DNA from: Deferribacter abyssi
GTDB taxonomy: Bacteria > Chrysiogenota > Deferribacteres > Deferribacterales > Deferribacteraceae
DNA: 29,552 nt
Reading direction: 5' to 3'
Assembly: GCF_049472655.1 (NCBI RefSeq)
Contig: NZ_JAQNCS010000022.1
Span: 1 to 29,552, forward strand
Part shown: piece by piece, positions 16,616 to 24,444 of the stretch
How the letters are laid out: each line of letters opens with the position of its first letter
Position numbering within the stretch: the stretch's first letter is position 1
Position numbers and translations under genes: made by a program
The notes under the pieces: generated by a model
Told to the model about the DNA's origin: nothing
What the model saw: the letters and a program-made list of their open reading frames with translations, nothing else
The model's database searches: none

Positions 16616-16648
16616 TATTCACCTCCGAAGTGAACTATATCAAACTTT

Positions 16649-17131
16649 TTAAATTGTATCAACATCTATAAACTCTACATTCAATTCTTTGGTATCCAAA
16701 ACCGCAAAAGTGGCTGATTCAGCCATATAACCTGATAATGCCCCGGGATTAACAATAAGTTGTCCGTTTTTATAAAACTTATACTTTACGTGGGTATGAC
16801 CGTAAAAAACAAAATCAACACTTTTGTCAATTAACATTGCAATATCACCTTCATGTAACAATAAAAATTTTTTTTGGTCAAACTCAAATAAATATGGCGG
16901 TTTAAAAATTCTATTATCTGAAGCCTGTTTTAGAAATAACCATTCACCATCATTGTTTCCAAAGACCACCCTATAATCACATTTCAATTCATTCATAATC
17001 TTTATCGTGAAAGGAGAAACTATATCTCCACAATGAAAAACAAAATCTACTCCACAGCTATTCAGGTAGCTTATACATTTCTTCATATTAGTTATATTAT
17101 CATGGCTATCAGAAATAAGTCCCACCTTCAT
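16649..17131 (-). CDS. YfcE/MJ0936-type metallophosphoesterase
   Basis: Cytoplasmic phosphodiesterase of 160 residues. The metal-binding motifs are complete: D8-x-H10 in ISDSHDN, GD in FHCGDIVSP near 33-41, GNND in VVFGNNDGEW near 56-65, H in LLLHEGD near 91-97, and GHTH in FVFYGHTHVKY near 108-118. Family members cleave phosphodiesters in vitro; the natural substrate is not known. AGGAG lies 6 nt before the ATG. The gene sits 38 nt after mnmA and 33 nt before mreB, within the same minus-strand run. Confidence 0.92.
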   Translation of the reverse strand: MKVGLISDSHDNITNMKKCISYLNSCGVDFVFHCGDIVSPFTIKIMNELKCDYRVVFGNNDGEWLFLKQASDNRIFKPPYLFEFDQKKFLLLHEGDIAMLIDKSVDFVFYGHTHVKYKFYKNGQLIVNPGALSGYMAESATFAVLDTKELNVEFIDVDTI

Positions 17132-17169
17132 AATATACTCCTAGTAGTATAATTATCTTAGAAAGAATA

Positions 17170-18204
17170 TTAAAAAACGTCATAAATAAAACCACCTCCC
17201 AAAACCAAATCATCTTGATAAATGGCAACAACCTGTCCTTTTGTTGGTGCAAATTGTGGTTCATCAAATAGAATTATTGCTTTATTTTCAGGTAAAATTT
17301 CCACCATACAATCAGCTTCTTCCATCCTATACCTTATTTTTGCTTTTGCTTTAAATATTCTTTTCCTTTCGTTTATAATATTTACATTTTTCAATTTTAC
17401 ACATCTTTTAAAAACATTATCTTTTTTTGCTAAATAAACATTTCCACTGTTTGCATCAATATTTGTAACATATAATGGTTCATGATAATTGAGGCCTAAG
17501 CCCCTTCTTTGTCCTATGGTAAAAAATTCTATCCCTTCATGTTGTCTCATCTTTTTACCATTATAAATCAAATACCCCTTCTTAAACCTTTTAGAATCAA
17601 TCCTTTCCTTTAAAAATTCTCTATAATCTTTGCCACATAAAAAACAAACTTCCTGACTATCTTTTTTGGAAGCTACTTTTAACCCTATTTTATTAGCTAA
17701 TTCTCTAACTTCATCTTTAGATTCTACATCTCCATGTGGAAAATATAATAAATTTACTTGGAAATTATCCAGCAATGCCAAGTAATAAGATTGATCCTTT
17801 TTCAAGTTTTTAGCTTTACCAATATATTTTAAACCATCTTTTTCAACAACTTTTGCATAATGCCCAGTCACAATCATTTCAGCTTTGTTTTTTTGCATTT
17901 CATTGAAGAGATAAACAAACTTTGCATTTTTATTGCAAAAAGCACATGGATTTGGTGTTTCCCCTTTTCGATAACTATTTATAAAATATGATATAACCTC
18001 TTTAAAATGACTACTATAGTCAGCATAATACCATTCTATCCCAAGCTTCTCCGCTACTTTTCTTGCATCATCTATAAATTGAGTAGGACCATCAAATAGT
18101 TTTAGTGTAACGCCAACAACATCAAAACCTTTTTCTAACATTTTATACGCAGCAACAGAACTGTCAACACCACCACTCATTGCAACTAAAACTTTTTTAC
18201 TCAT
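17170..18204 (-). CDS. mnmA: tRNA-specific 2-thiouridylase MnmA, CxxC type
   Basis: Enzyme of 344 residues that thiolates U34 of Lys, Glu and Gln tRNAs using ATP. The PP-loop SGGVDSS is at 10-16. The active-site cysteines are C90 (in NPCAFCNKNAKF) and C187 (in SQEVCFLCG). Position 87, Asp in the Escherichia coli enzyme, is Cys here, giving CxxC plus C, the arrangement proposed to hold an iron-sulfur cluster in related sulfurtransferases; a fourth cysteine, C190, adds a second CxxC. FFTIGQRRGLGL near 223-234 is the tRNA-binding signature. An AAGGTG site precedes the ATG. It is the first gene of the long minus-strand run and is divergent from lysS. Confidence 0.95.
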   Translation of the reverse strand: MSKKVLVAMSGGVDSSVAAYKMLEKGFDVVGVTLKLFDGPTQFIDDARKVAEKLGIEWYYADYSSHFKEVISYFINSYRKGETPNPCAFCNKNAKFVYLFNEMQKNKAEMIVTGHYAKVVEKDGLKYIGKAKNLKKDQSYYLALLDNFQVNLLYFPHGDVESKDEVRELANKIGLKVASKKDSQEVCFLCGKDYREFLKERIDSKRFKKGYLIYNGKKMRQHEGIEFFTIGQRRGLGLNYHEPLYVTNIDANSGNVYLAKKDNVFKRCVKLKNVNIINERKRIFKAKAKIRYRMEEADCMVEILPENKAIILFDEPQFAPTKGQVVAIYQDDLVLGGGFIYDVF

Positions 18205-18236
18205 AATTCACCTTGTTTTAATTTCATTCTCAAGTT

Positions 18237-18260
18237 ATTATATTTTTCAAAACATAACTA
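18237..18260 (-). promoter_or_regulatory. Candidate -10 region for the mnmA-mre transcript
   Basis: A perfect TATAAT lies on the minus strand at 18242-18237, about 33 nt before the mnmA ATG, in the 119-nt divergent spacer with lysS. The matching -35 (TTCAAT near 18265-18260) agrees in only three of six positions. It would be a main start for at least mnmA; promoters inside the run cannot be excluded. Confidence 0.35.
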
Positions 18261-18323
18261 TTGAAAAAAAAATAAAAATGCAATAATGATTTTCAAAAAA
18301 AATAAAAAAGGAGTGAAAAATTT

Positions 18324-19790
18324 ATGGATAACCACAGAATTGAAAAATTAAATGACTTAAAAGCGATGGGTATAAACCCATATGTAAGCTCATTTAAAGT
18401 TCCATTTAAAATATCTTATATTAAAGAAAAATATATAAATTCTTCAAACGATGAGTTATTGGAAAAAAAATACAGAGTCACTGTTGCTGGTCGTGTTATG
18501 GCAATAAGAGAGTTTGGTAAGGCTGCCTTTATAGGTATTAAAGATAGAAGTGGAACTATTCAGATATATATTTCTAAAAAAGACTTAAGTGAAGAAGAAT
18601 ATACTGTTTTCAAAAAAACTGATATTGGTGATTTTATAGGTGTATCTGGTTATCTTTTTAAAACTAAGACAGGCGAACTAACTATATTTGCTGAAAACTA
18701 CAAAATTCTTACTAAGGCCTTGAGAGACTTACCTGAAAAATGGCACGGTTTAAAAGATGTAGAAAAAAGATATAGATTAAGATATGTTGATTTGATTGTA
18801 AACGAAGATATAAGGCAACTTTTCATAACTAGAAGTAAAATAATCCAGGAAATGAGGCAATATTTCATTGAGAATGAATTCATTGAAGTTGAAACACCTA
18901 TGATGCAACCTATTGCTGGTGGAGCGACTGCAAAACCATTCATTACTCATCACAATGCTCTTGACATGAAACTTTACTTGAGAATAGCTCCAGAACTTTA
19001 TTTGAAAAGATTAGTTATTGGAGGACTTGAAAGAGTCTTTGAAATTAATAAAAATTTTAGAAATGAAGGTATTTCAACAAAGCATAATCCAGAATTTACC
19101 ATGGTGGAATGGTACATGGCATATGCAGACTATTATGATCAAATGTCATTTACTGAGAATATGTTATCTACCATTGCTCAAAATGTTCTTGGTACTACTA
19201 AAATTACATACGGTGATTATGAAATCGATTTAACCCCTCCTTGGGATAAATTAACTTTAGAAGAGTCAATAGAAAAATACACAGATATTAAAAAAGAGGA
19301 TTTGAAAGACTTTAATAAGGCAAAATCTTTAGCAGAAAATCTTGGAATAAAAGTTGAAAAAAATTGGGGCTTAGGAAAGATAGTTCTTGAAATTTTCGAA
19401 AAAACAGTAGAAGAAAAACTGGTTCAACCAACATTTATTATAGATTATCCAAAAGAAGTATCTCCACTTGCTAAATCAAAACATAATAACCCTGAAATTA
19501 CAGAAAGATTTGAACTTTTTATTGCAGGGATGGAAGTTGCCAATGGTTTTAACGAACTCAATGATCCTATAGACCAAAAAGAACGTTTTCAAAAACAAGT
19601 AGAAGCTAAAGAAGCTGGTGATGAAGAAGCTCATATGATGGATAACGATTATATTAGAGCATTAGAGTATGGATTACCCCCTACTGCTGGTCAAGGACTT
19701 GGTATAGACAGATTAGTTATGATATTTACAAATAAAAATTCAATTAGAGAAGTAATTCTATTCCCACATATGAGACCTGAAGAGGTATAA
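18324..19790 (+). CDS. lysS: Lysyl-tRNA synthetase, class II
   Basis: Charges tRNA-Lys with lysine. 488 residues, the normal bacterial length. N-terminal OB-fold anticodon-binding domain at about 50-130 (VTVAGRVMAIREFGKAAFIG), then the class II core: motif 1 around ETPMMQPIAGGA near 190-201, motif 2 FRNEGISTKHNPEFTMVEWY near 245-264, and motif 3 GLPPTAGQGLGIDRLVM near the C-terminus. An AAGGAGTG ribosome binding site lies about 8 nt before the ATG. First gene of the rightward run; its stop shares one base with the start of the GGDEF gene (TAATG). A TTGAAA and an AATAAT at 18261-18287 might be its promoter, but the spacing of 15 is poor. Confidence 0.97.
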   Translation: MDNHRIEKLNDLKAMGINPYVSSFKVPFKISYIKEKYINSSNDELLEKKYRVTVAGRVMAIREFGKAAFIGIKDRSGTIQIYISKKDLSEEEYTVFKKTDIGDFIGVSGYLFKTKTGELTIFAENYKILTKALRDLPEKWHGLKDVEKRYRLRYVDLIVNEDIRQLFITRSKIIQEMRQYFIENEFIEVETPMMQPIAGGATAKPFITHHNALDMKLYLRIAPELYLKRLVIGGLERVFEINKNFRNEGISTKHNPEFTMVEWYMAYADYYDQMSFTENMLSTIAQNVLGTTKITYGDYEIDLTPPWDKLTLEESIEKYTDIKKEDLKDFNKAKSLAENLGIKVEKNWGLGKIVLEIFEKTVEEKLVQPTFIIDYPKEVSPLAKSKHNNPEITERFELFIAGMEVANGFNELNDPIDQKERFQKQVEAKEAGDEEAHMMDNDYIRALEYGLPPTAGQGLGIDRLVMIFTNKNSIREVILFPHMRPEEV

Positions 19791-20701
19791 TGTATTTAGT
19801 AACAGAAGGTTTAGAGAAATATTTAATAAAAAGTAATATCTTCAAAAGTTTATCATTGAAGTTTTTAGAAAATATTTATGAAGCAGAAAAATTATGTGAT
19901 AAAATAATTATTTTAAAATATAATAATAGGTTACAAAATATAATAAAAATACTTTTAAGAAAAGAAAATTTAGTAATTATTTTATACGATAACATTGGCG
20001 AACTACCAAAAAAGTTTATCAATAATAAAGATATAATTCTTATTAATTTAAGCTTTTTAGAAAATGAACACTTTCACCCTTTTTTCTTTTCACTTCTTCA
20101 ATGCTTAAAATCAAAGCTTAATGACATACAAATATTAAATGAAAAAATCTTTGATCTTGCTTTAGCTTCAACGAACGTATTAGAAGAAAAAGAACGGATT
20201 GAAGAGCTTGCAATTAGAGATGGACTCACTGGATTGTATAACCATGCATATTTCCAAGAGTCACTAAACAAAACATTCTTGGAAGCTAAAAGATACGGCA
20301 AAAGCTTTTCCGTAATAATAATGGATATTGATTTCTTCAAAAAAGTAAATGATACATATGGACATTTGGTAGGTGATTTAGTTTTAAAAGAATTTGCTAA
20401 TATCTTAGTAGCTAACTCAAGAAAATCTGATATTATTGCTCGTTATGGTGGAGAAGAATTTTCTGTAATTTTATTAAATACTCTTTTTGAAGGTACAAAA
20501 CAATATCTTGACAAGTTGATGCGCATTATCTCAAATCATATTTTCGATTTTAATAGCTTTGTGTTTAAGGTTACATTTAGTGCTGGTTTTACACAGTTTA
20601 AAAATAGCTATAAATCTGCTAAAGAGATGCTAGAAAAAGCTGATAAGGCACTTTATAAAAGTAAAAATAACGGAAGAAATAGATACACTTATCTTGAATA
20701 A
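19790..20701 (+). CDS. GGDEF-domain diguanylate cyclase
   Basis: Protein of 303 residues. Residues about 141-303 form a GGDEF domain that makes cyclic di-GMP from two GTP: RDGLTGLYNHAYFQESLN at 143-160, MDIDFFKKVNDTYGHLVGD at 178-196 and the active site GGEEF at 220-224, which is catalytically competent. An RxxD motif (R211-D214) stands exactly five residues before it, so product inhibition at the I-site is likely. Residues 1-100 are a domain I do not recognise; about 103-140 look like a signalling helix or coiled coil. No membrane segment is seen, so it is cytoplasmic. Translation is coupled to lysS by a one-base overlap. Confidence 0.94.
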   Translation: MYLVTEGLEKYLIKSNIFKSLSLKFLENIYEAEKLCDKIIILKYNNRLQNIIKILLRKENLVIILYDNIGELPKKFINNKDIILINLSFLENEHFHPFFFSLLQCLKSKLNDIQILNEKIFDLALASTNVLEEKERIEELAIRDGLTGLYNHAYFQESLNKTFLEAKRYGKSFSVIIMDIDFFKKVNDTYGHLVGDLVLKEFANILVANSRKSDIIARYGGEEFSVILLNTLFEGTKQYLDKLMRIISNHIFDFNSFVFKVTFSAGFTQFKNSYKSAKEMLEKADKALYKSKNNGRNRYTYLE

Positions 20702-20703
20702 AT

Positions 20704-21837
20704 ATGGAAAAAATTAAACAAATAAGCTTACTTTTAAAAAAAATTTATCATGAAAAAATTCTTGCCAGAAAAGTAATAGATGATTTTATAAGAAAACAAA
20801 ATTTAAATTCTAAAGAAAGAAGAAAATTATCAGACTTTCTATATGACTGTATAAGGTATATAGGTTATGTGAGAAGTCAAAACTTCCAAATCACATTTGA
20901 TGAAATATCAAGACTTAAATCTGAAGAGTTTACTCCAGATATAGATACGTTAGTAACTTTGTTTGGTTTTAATGAGGAAATAGCAAAAAAAATTTTAGTT
21001 AGTATTAATCCTAAAGATTTTAAGCTCTTTTTAAGGCGTGCACCTCTTACTATTAGAGCAAATATGTTAAAGACAACTCGAGAAAAGCTTTATTTGGAAT
21101 ACTCAAAAAAATTAAAAAAATACGAATTAAAATTTACAGAGTATTCACCTTATGGATTACAATTTGATAATCATATTAATGCTAAGACTCTAAATAAATT
21201 TAAAAAAGGATATTTTGAAATACAAGATGAAGCCAGCCAGATTATAACCTTTTTAGTACCTGCAAAACCAGGAAACAATATTTTGGATATTTGTGCAGGC
21301 AGTGGCGGCAAATCTCTTTCTTTAGCAAGTCATTTTTACAATAGTGTAAATATTGATGCTTATGACATTGACAAAAAAAAATTAGAAATATTAAAAAAAA
21401 GAGCAAAACTAACTGATGCTAAAATAAATATAACTAAAAAACCAAAATCTTTTTACTACGATGTTGTATTAATGGATGCACCTTGTTCTGGGCTTGGGAC
21501 TTGGCGTAGAGACGTAGATTTAAACATTAGAACAACCGAAAACTCTTTAAATAAAAAAATAGAATTACAACGCAAAATTTTTGATAATTCCCTAAAAGCA
21601 GCAAAAAAAGGCGGTTATATAGTATATGTCACATGTAGTTTTTTGGTTGACGAAAATGAAATGCAAGTAGATTATTTTTTAAAAAAATATAAGAATAAAA
21701 TTGAGTTGATATCTGTATCAGAATCTCTTGATCCTAAATACTATTCTAAATTGATAGTTAATAACTTTTTCAAAACATCTCCAGCACAAAATGATATGGA
21801 TTCATTTTTTGGCGCTATTTTCAAAAAAACAATTTAA
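20704..21837 (+). CDS. RsmB/NOL1/NOP2/Sun-type RNA (cytosine-5) methyltransferase
   Basis: S-adenosylmethionine-dependent RNA m5C methyltransferase of 377 residues. The N-terminal 110 residues are helical, like the NusB/RsmB RNA-binding part. The Rossmann methyltransferase follows: EIQDEASQIITFLVPAKPG near 173-191, the SAM loop ILDICAGSGGKSLSLAS near 194-210, motif IV VVLMDAPCSGLGTWRRD near 254-270 and motif VI YVTCSFLVDENE near 308-319; the cysteines of PCS and TCS are the catalytic pair. 16S rRNA C967 is the usual RsmB target, but sequence alone cannot fix it. It starts 2 nt after the GGDEF gene with no ribosome binding site, so it depends on coupling. Confidence 0.9.
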   Translation: MEKIKQISLLLKKIYHEKILARKVIDDFIRKQNLNSKERRKLSDFLYDCIRYIGYVRSQNFQITFDEISRLKSEEFTPDIDTLVTLFGFNEEIAKKILVSINPKDFKLFLRRAPLTIRANMLKTTREKLYLEYSKKLKKYELKFTEYSPYGLQFDNHINAKTLNKFKKGYFEIQDEASQIITFLVPAKPGNNILDICAGSGGKSLSLASHFYNSVNIDAYDIDKKKLEILKKRAKLTDAKINITKKPKSFYYDVVLMDAPCSGLGTWRRDVDLNIRTTENSLNKKIELQRKIFDNSLKAAKKGGYIVYVTCSFLVDENEMQVDYFLKKYKNKIELISVSESLDPKYYSKLIVNNFFKTSPAQNDMDSFFGAIFKKTI

Positions 21838-21900
21838 GCATTCCTCATTTCTACCATACAGAAAAATAGTAATAAAATGATAAAATGAAAGATATAGTGT

Positions 21901-21924
21901 TGATCATCATTCTCAACTTATAAT
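21901..21924 (+). promoter_or_regulatory. Candidate Fur-type box with an adjacent TATAAT
   Basis: TGATCATCATTCTCA (21901-21915) matches the 7-1-7 Fur consensus TGATAATnATTATCA in 12 of 14 positions. A perfect TATAAT follows at 21919-21924, though with no good -35. It lies in the 214-nt spacer before the ppiC/cytochrome genes. In an AT-rich genome such matches also arise by chance. Confidence 0.4.
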
Positions 21925-21972
21925 TTTTAAAGAGTAAAACAGTTCCAACTGAAAAATATTTTTTCTTTTTGC

Positions 21973-22001
21973 TTGATTTTAAAATTACTAAATGTCATTA
22001 T
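21973..22001 (+). promoter_or_regulatory. Candidate promoter of the ppiC-cytochrome operon
   Basis: TTGATT (21973-21978), a 17-base spacer and CATTAT (21996-22001) would start transcription near 22008, 44 nt before the chosen ATG. The match is moderate. Confidence 0.35.
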
Positions 22002-22051
22002 ATTTCTGAGAAACAGATTATTATATGAAAAGTAAAATCAGGAGAGATATT

Positions 22052-22996
22052 ATGAAAAAAGTACTATTTTTAGTATTTTTATTGCTAATGATAGCAGCAT
22101 CGTTAGTTATGGCAGAAAACAAAATAATCGCTAAAGTAAACGGTTCCCCAATTTATGAATCTGAAGTAAATGCTGTTTTTGCAGAGATTTTATTAAAAAA
22201 CGGTATAGCACCAAACAGCGTTGACTTTAATAACCCACAATTTAGAGAAATTAAAGAAAAAATAGTTGACCAACTAATTGATAGGGAAGTACTTGCTCAA
22301 CATTCTGAAAAATTTTCTTACAAAAACATCGAAAAAGATATTAAAACAAAACTTTCAGAACTAAAATCAAGTTTTAATAATGAAAAAGAGTTTCAAGATG
22401 CTTTAAAAAGAAATAATTTAACTGAACAAGAACTAAAAAATAAAATAAGAAAAAATATTCTGGTTAGAAAACAAATTGATGCAATTAAAAGCAATATTAA
22501 GGTAACAGAAGTAGAAAAAAAAGAGTTTTACAATAAGAACATAAATAAATTTAAAACTCCAGATAGTGTCCATGTAAAACATATTATAATTTTAACTGGT
22601 AAAAAAAGAAGTGATATAGATGCAAAAAAATTAATAAATGAAATATATAATAAAATTAACAAAGGAGAATCCTTTGAAGATTTGGCAAAAAAATATTCTG
22701 AAGATGCTTCAGCTCAAAACGGTGGGGATTTAGGTTTTATTACAAAAGGTAAAACAGTACCTGAGTTTGAGAAAATAGCATTCACCACCAAAACAGGAAA
22801 AGTTAGTAAACCATTCAAATCTAAATTTGGCTATCATATTTTAAAAGTAATTGAAAATAAAAAGGGAAAAACACTGACTTATGAAGAAGTAAAAAAGCAA
22901 ATTTCCCAGTTAATAGTAGATAATAAATTAGAAAATATAATAAAAGATAAAATTAGAAAATGGCGTAAAAATGATAAAATTGAAAAATATTTATGA
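22052..22996 (+). CDS. Periplasmic peptidyl-prolyl isomerase/chaperone (SurA/PpiC type)
   Basis: Exported folding factor of 314 residues. A signal peptide spans about 1-20 (MKKVLFLVFLLLMIAASLVMA) and cleavage is expected before ENKI. Residues 24-160 form a SurA-like N-terminal helical domain (AKVNGSPIYESEV, QLIDREVLAQ). Residues 172-268 are one parvulin domain: VHVKHIIILTGKK, FEDLAKKYSEDASAQNGGDL, GFITKGKTVPEFEKIAF and FGYHILKV. The ATG at 22052 is chosen because AGGAG lies 8 nt upstream and the signal peptide begins there; an ATG nine codons earlier is in frame but would put charged residues before it. The end overlaps the cytochrome gene by 4 nt (ATGA). Likely role: outer-membrane or periplasmic protein folding. 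Confidence 0.92.
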   Translation: MKKVLFLVFLLLMIAASLVMAENKIIAKVNGSPIYESEVNAVFAEILLKNGIAPNSVDFNNPQFREIKEKIVDQLIDREVLAQHSEKFSYKNIEKDIKTKLSELKSSFNNEKEFQDALKRNNLTEQELKNKIRKNILVRKQIDAIKSNIKVTEVEKKEFYNKNINKFKTPDSVHVKHIIILTGKKRSDIDAKKLINEIYNKINKGESFEDLAKKYSEDASAQNGGDLGFITKGKTVPEFEKIAFTTKTGKVSKPFKSKFGYHILKVIENKKGKTLTYEEVKKQISQLIVDNKLENIIKDKIRKWRKNDKIEKYL

Positions 22997-23256
22997 AATT
23001 TAACTTACTTATAATTATAATGTTTGGTATATTATATGCAATTTTTTCCTTAAAAACTGCTGGTGTTACCCCAGAACAACTCGCCGTAAAAAAATGTTCT
23101 AAATGCCATTATTCGCTTGATATTATTAAAGGTAAACAACTTACAAAATTAGAATGGATATCGGTTTTAGATAGAATGCAGAAAAAAGGAGCAAATCTCA
23201 GCAATAAAGAATATAAAATAATATTAAACTATCTTTTAAGAGGATTTAGTAACTAG
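22993..23256 (+). CDS. Small monoheme cytochrome c
   Basis: Protein of 87 residues with an N-terminal hydrophobic segment (about 4-20) that exports or anchors it, and one heme c attachment site C35-S-K-C38-H39. M62 in the stretch SVLDRMQKKGANLS is the likely sixth heme ligand, and the end (EYKIILNYL) forms the closing helix seen in short class I-like cytochromes. It would carry electrons in the periplasm. The gene starts inside the stop of the chaperone gene (ATGA), so the two are made together; whether they work together is unknown. Confidence 0.88.
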   Translation: MKFNLLIIIMFGILYAIFSLKTAGVTPEQLAVKKCSKCHYSLDIIKGKQLTKLEWISVLDRMQKKGANLSNKEYKIILNYLLRGFSN

Positions 23257-23262
23257 TCAATT

Positions 23263-23901
23263 ATGAAATTGAAATTTAGAGAACCTGTCAATGCCATCAC
23301 ACATTTGATAGGTTCTATCTTTAGTATAGTAGTCTTTTATTTATTAGTTAATGGTAGTAGTTATTTATCCAAAAAGATTGCTTTTACAATATATAGTCTA
23401 GGAATGTTTTTATCTTTTACATCAAGTTTTATTTATCATTCAATCACTAAAAATAAATCACTGATTTTTGTTTTTAAAAAGATTGACCACATTATGATTT
23501 ATATTTTTATAGCAGCGTCCTATACTCCCATTTCACTTATCGTATTAGATAAAAAAATAGGTATTTCCCTATTTATAATTATATGGATAATAGCAGTAAT
23601 TGGTATATTACTTGAAGTATTAATTAAAAACATTTCAAGAACTCTTTCTGCAGCAAATTATCTTCTTATGGGTTGGACTGCTATTATAGCTATTTATCCA
23701 TTATACACATCATTACCACCTAATGGTTTTTTGTTATTGGTATTAGGAGGAGTTTTTTATACAATTGGTGCTATAATTTATGCTGTAAAAAAACCAAACT
23801 TTCTTAAAGATATTCTTGGATTTCATGAGATTTTCCATATATTTGTTTTATTAGGAAGTTTTACGCATTTTTTATTAATGTTTCTTTATATAAAGGGATA
23901 G
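23263..23901 (+). CDS. Hemolysin III/PAQR family membrane protein
   Basis: Integral membrane protein of 212 residues with seven hydrophobic segments. Family marks are EPVNAITHLIGSIFS at 7-21, SFIYHSITKN near 55-64 with the conserved SxxxH, DHIMIYIFIAASYTPISL near 75-92, and near the end FHEIFHIFVLLGSFTHFLLM with the HxxxH histidines; these are the proposed zinc ligands of PAQR proteins. Bacterial members (YqfA, Bacillus HlyIII) have been linked to pore formation and membrane homeostasis, but the function here is not known. It starts 6 nt after the cytochrome gene, without a clear ribosome binding site. Confidence 0.9.
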   Translation: MKLKFREPVNAITHLIGSIFSIVVFYLLVNGSSYLSKKIAFTIYSLGMFLSFTSSFIYHSITKNKSLIFVFKKIDHIMIYIFIAASYTPISLIVLDKKIGISLFIIIWIIAVIGILLEVLIKNISRTLSAANYLLMGWTAIIAIYPLYTSLPPNGFLLLVLGGVFYTIGAIIYAVKKPNFLKDILGFHEIFHIFVLLGSFTHFLLMFLYIKG

Positions 23902-23921
23902 TTTATAATCGGAGGTAGATA

Positions 23922-24242
23922 ATGGCAAAAATATTGATCTGGTTATCATCAAATAAAAAAGAAATTCTTGAACCAGGTATTACATATGGTATTAATGCAA
24001 AAAAACATGGATGGGTAGAAGATGTTAAATTTGTAATTTTTGGACAAGCTGAAAAATTATTATTAGAAGATGAAGAACTTTTTAATAAACTTCAAGAACA
24101 TGCTGAGCCTATATTTTGTAAATATATTGCTGATCAAATAGGAATTACAGAAAACTTAAAGCAAAAAGGAGCAAAAATAAAATATGTAGGAAAGTATATA
24201 TCAAATCTTATAAATGACGGATATGAAGTACTTACTTTCTAA
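23922..24242 (+). CDS. DsrE-like small cytoplasmic protein
   Basis: Protein of 106 residues resembling the DsrE/DsrF-like fold in its pattern: a first strand AKILIWLSS, a helix, WVEDVKFVIFGQAEKLLLED, a helix with the only Cys (C66 in EPIFCKYIAD), then KGAKIKYVGKYISNLINDGY. DsrE proteins often use one Cys for sulfur transfer, and C66 could do this, but the position is not diagnostic. GGAGGTAGATA precedes the ATG, a strong site. It lies 20 nt after the hemolysin III gene. Family membership is moderately sure; the function is open. Confidence 0.6.
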   Translation: MAKILIWLSSNKKEILEPGITYGINAKKHGWVEDVKFVIFGQAEKLLLEDEELFNKLQEHAEPIFCKYIADQIGITENLKQKGAKIKYVGKYISNLINDGYEVLTF

Positions 24243-24336
24243 CTTTAAATAAACACAAATAACATTTAGCAAATATTATATCTTTACTCCTTTTTGAATA
24301 ATTTCTAAAGTCACATTATTGTTTATTATCAAACTA

Positions 24337-24387
24337 TTTACTCAGTAATTTCTTAGGAAATATATTATAAAATATAATCTGAGTAAA
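24337..24387. repeat. 9-bp inverted repeat enclosing two smaller hairpins
   Basis: TTTACTCAG (24337-24345) and CTGAGTAAA (24379-24387) are perfect reverse complements. The 33 bases between them can form ATTTC/GAAAT and ATATT/AATAT hairpins, giving a three-way junction in RNA. A TATAAT (24373-24378) lies inside the repeat, so as DNA it could be an operator over the promoter of the heptosyltransferase genes. It lies 58 nt before the likely start of the first of these. Confidence 0.4.
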
Positions 24388-24444
24388 AATTGAATTTTTA
24401 ACTATCTCTTGATTTCAAAAAAAATTTCTTTATTATCACATCGC

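Noticed and set aside
18205..18323. Divergent spacer as a replication origin
   Set aside because: It is only 119 bases, has no clustered DnaA boxes, and no origin genes are near; a change of gene direction alone is not evidence.
22025..22051. Earlier ATG for the PpiC-like protein
   Set aside because: It lacks a ribosome binding site and would put charged residues before the signal peptide; AGGAG fits the ATG at 22052.
24409..24444. 12-codon extension of the first glycosyltransferase from a TTG
   Set aside because: Family members begin at MKILI; no ribosome binding site supports the TTG.
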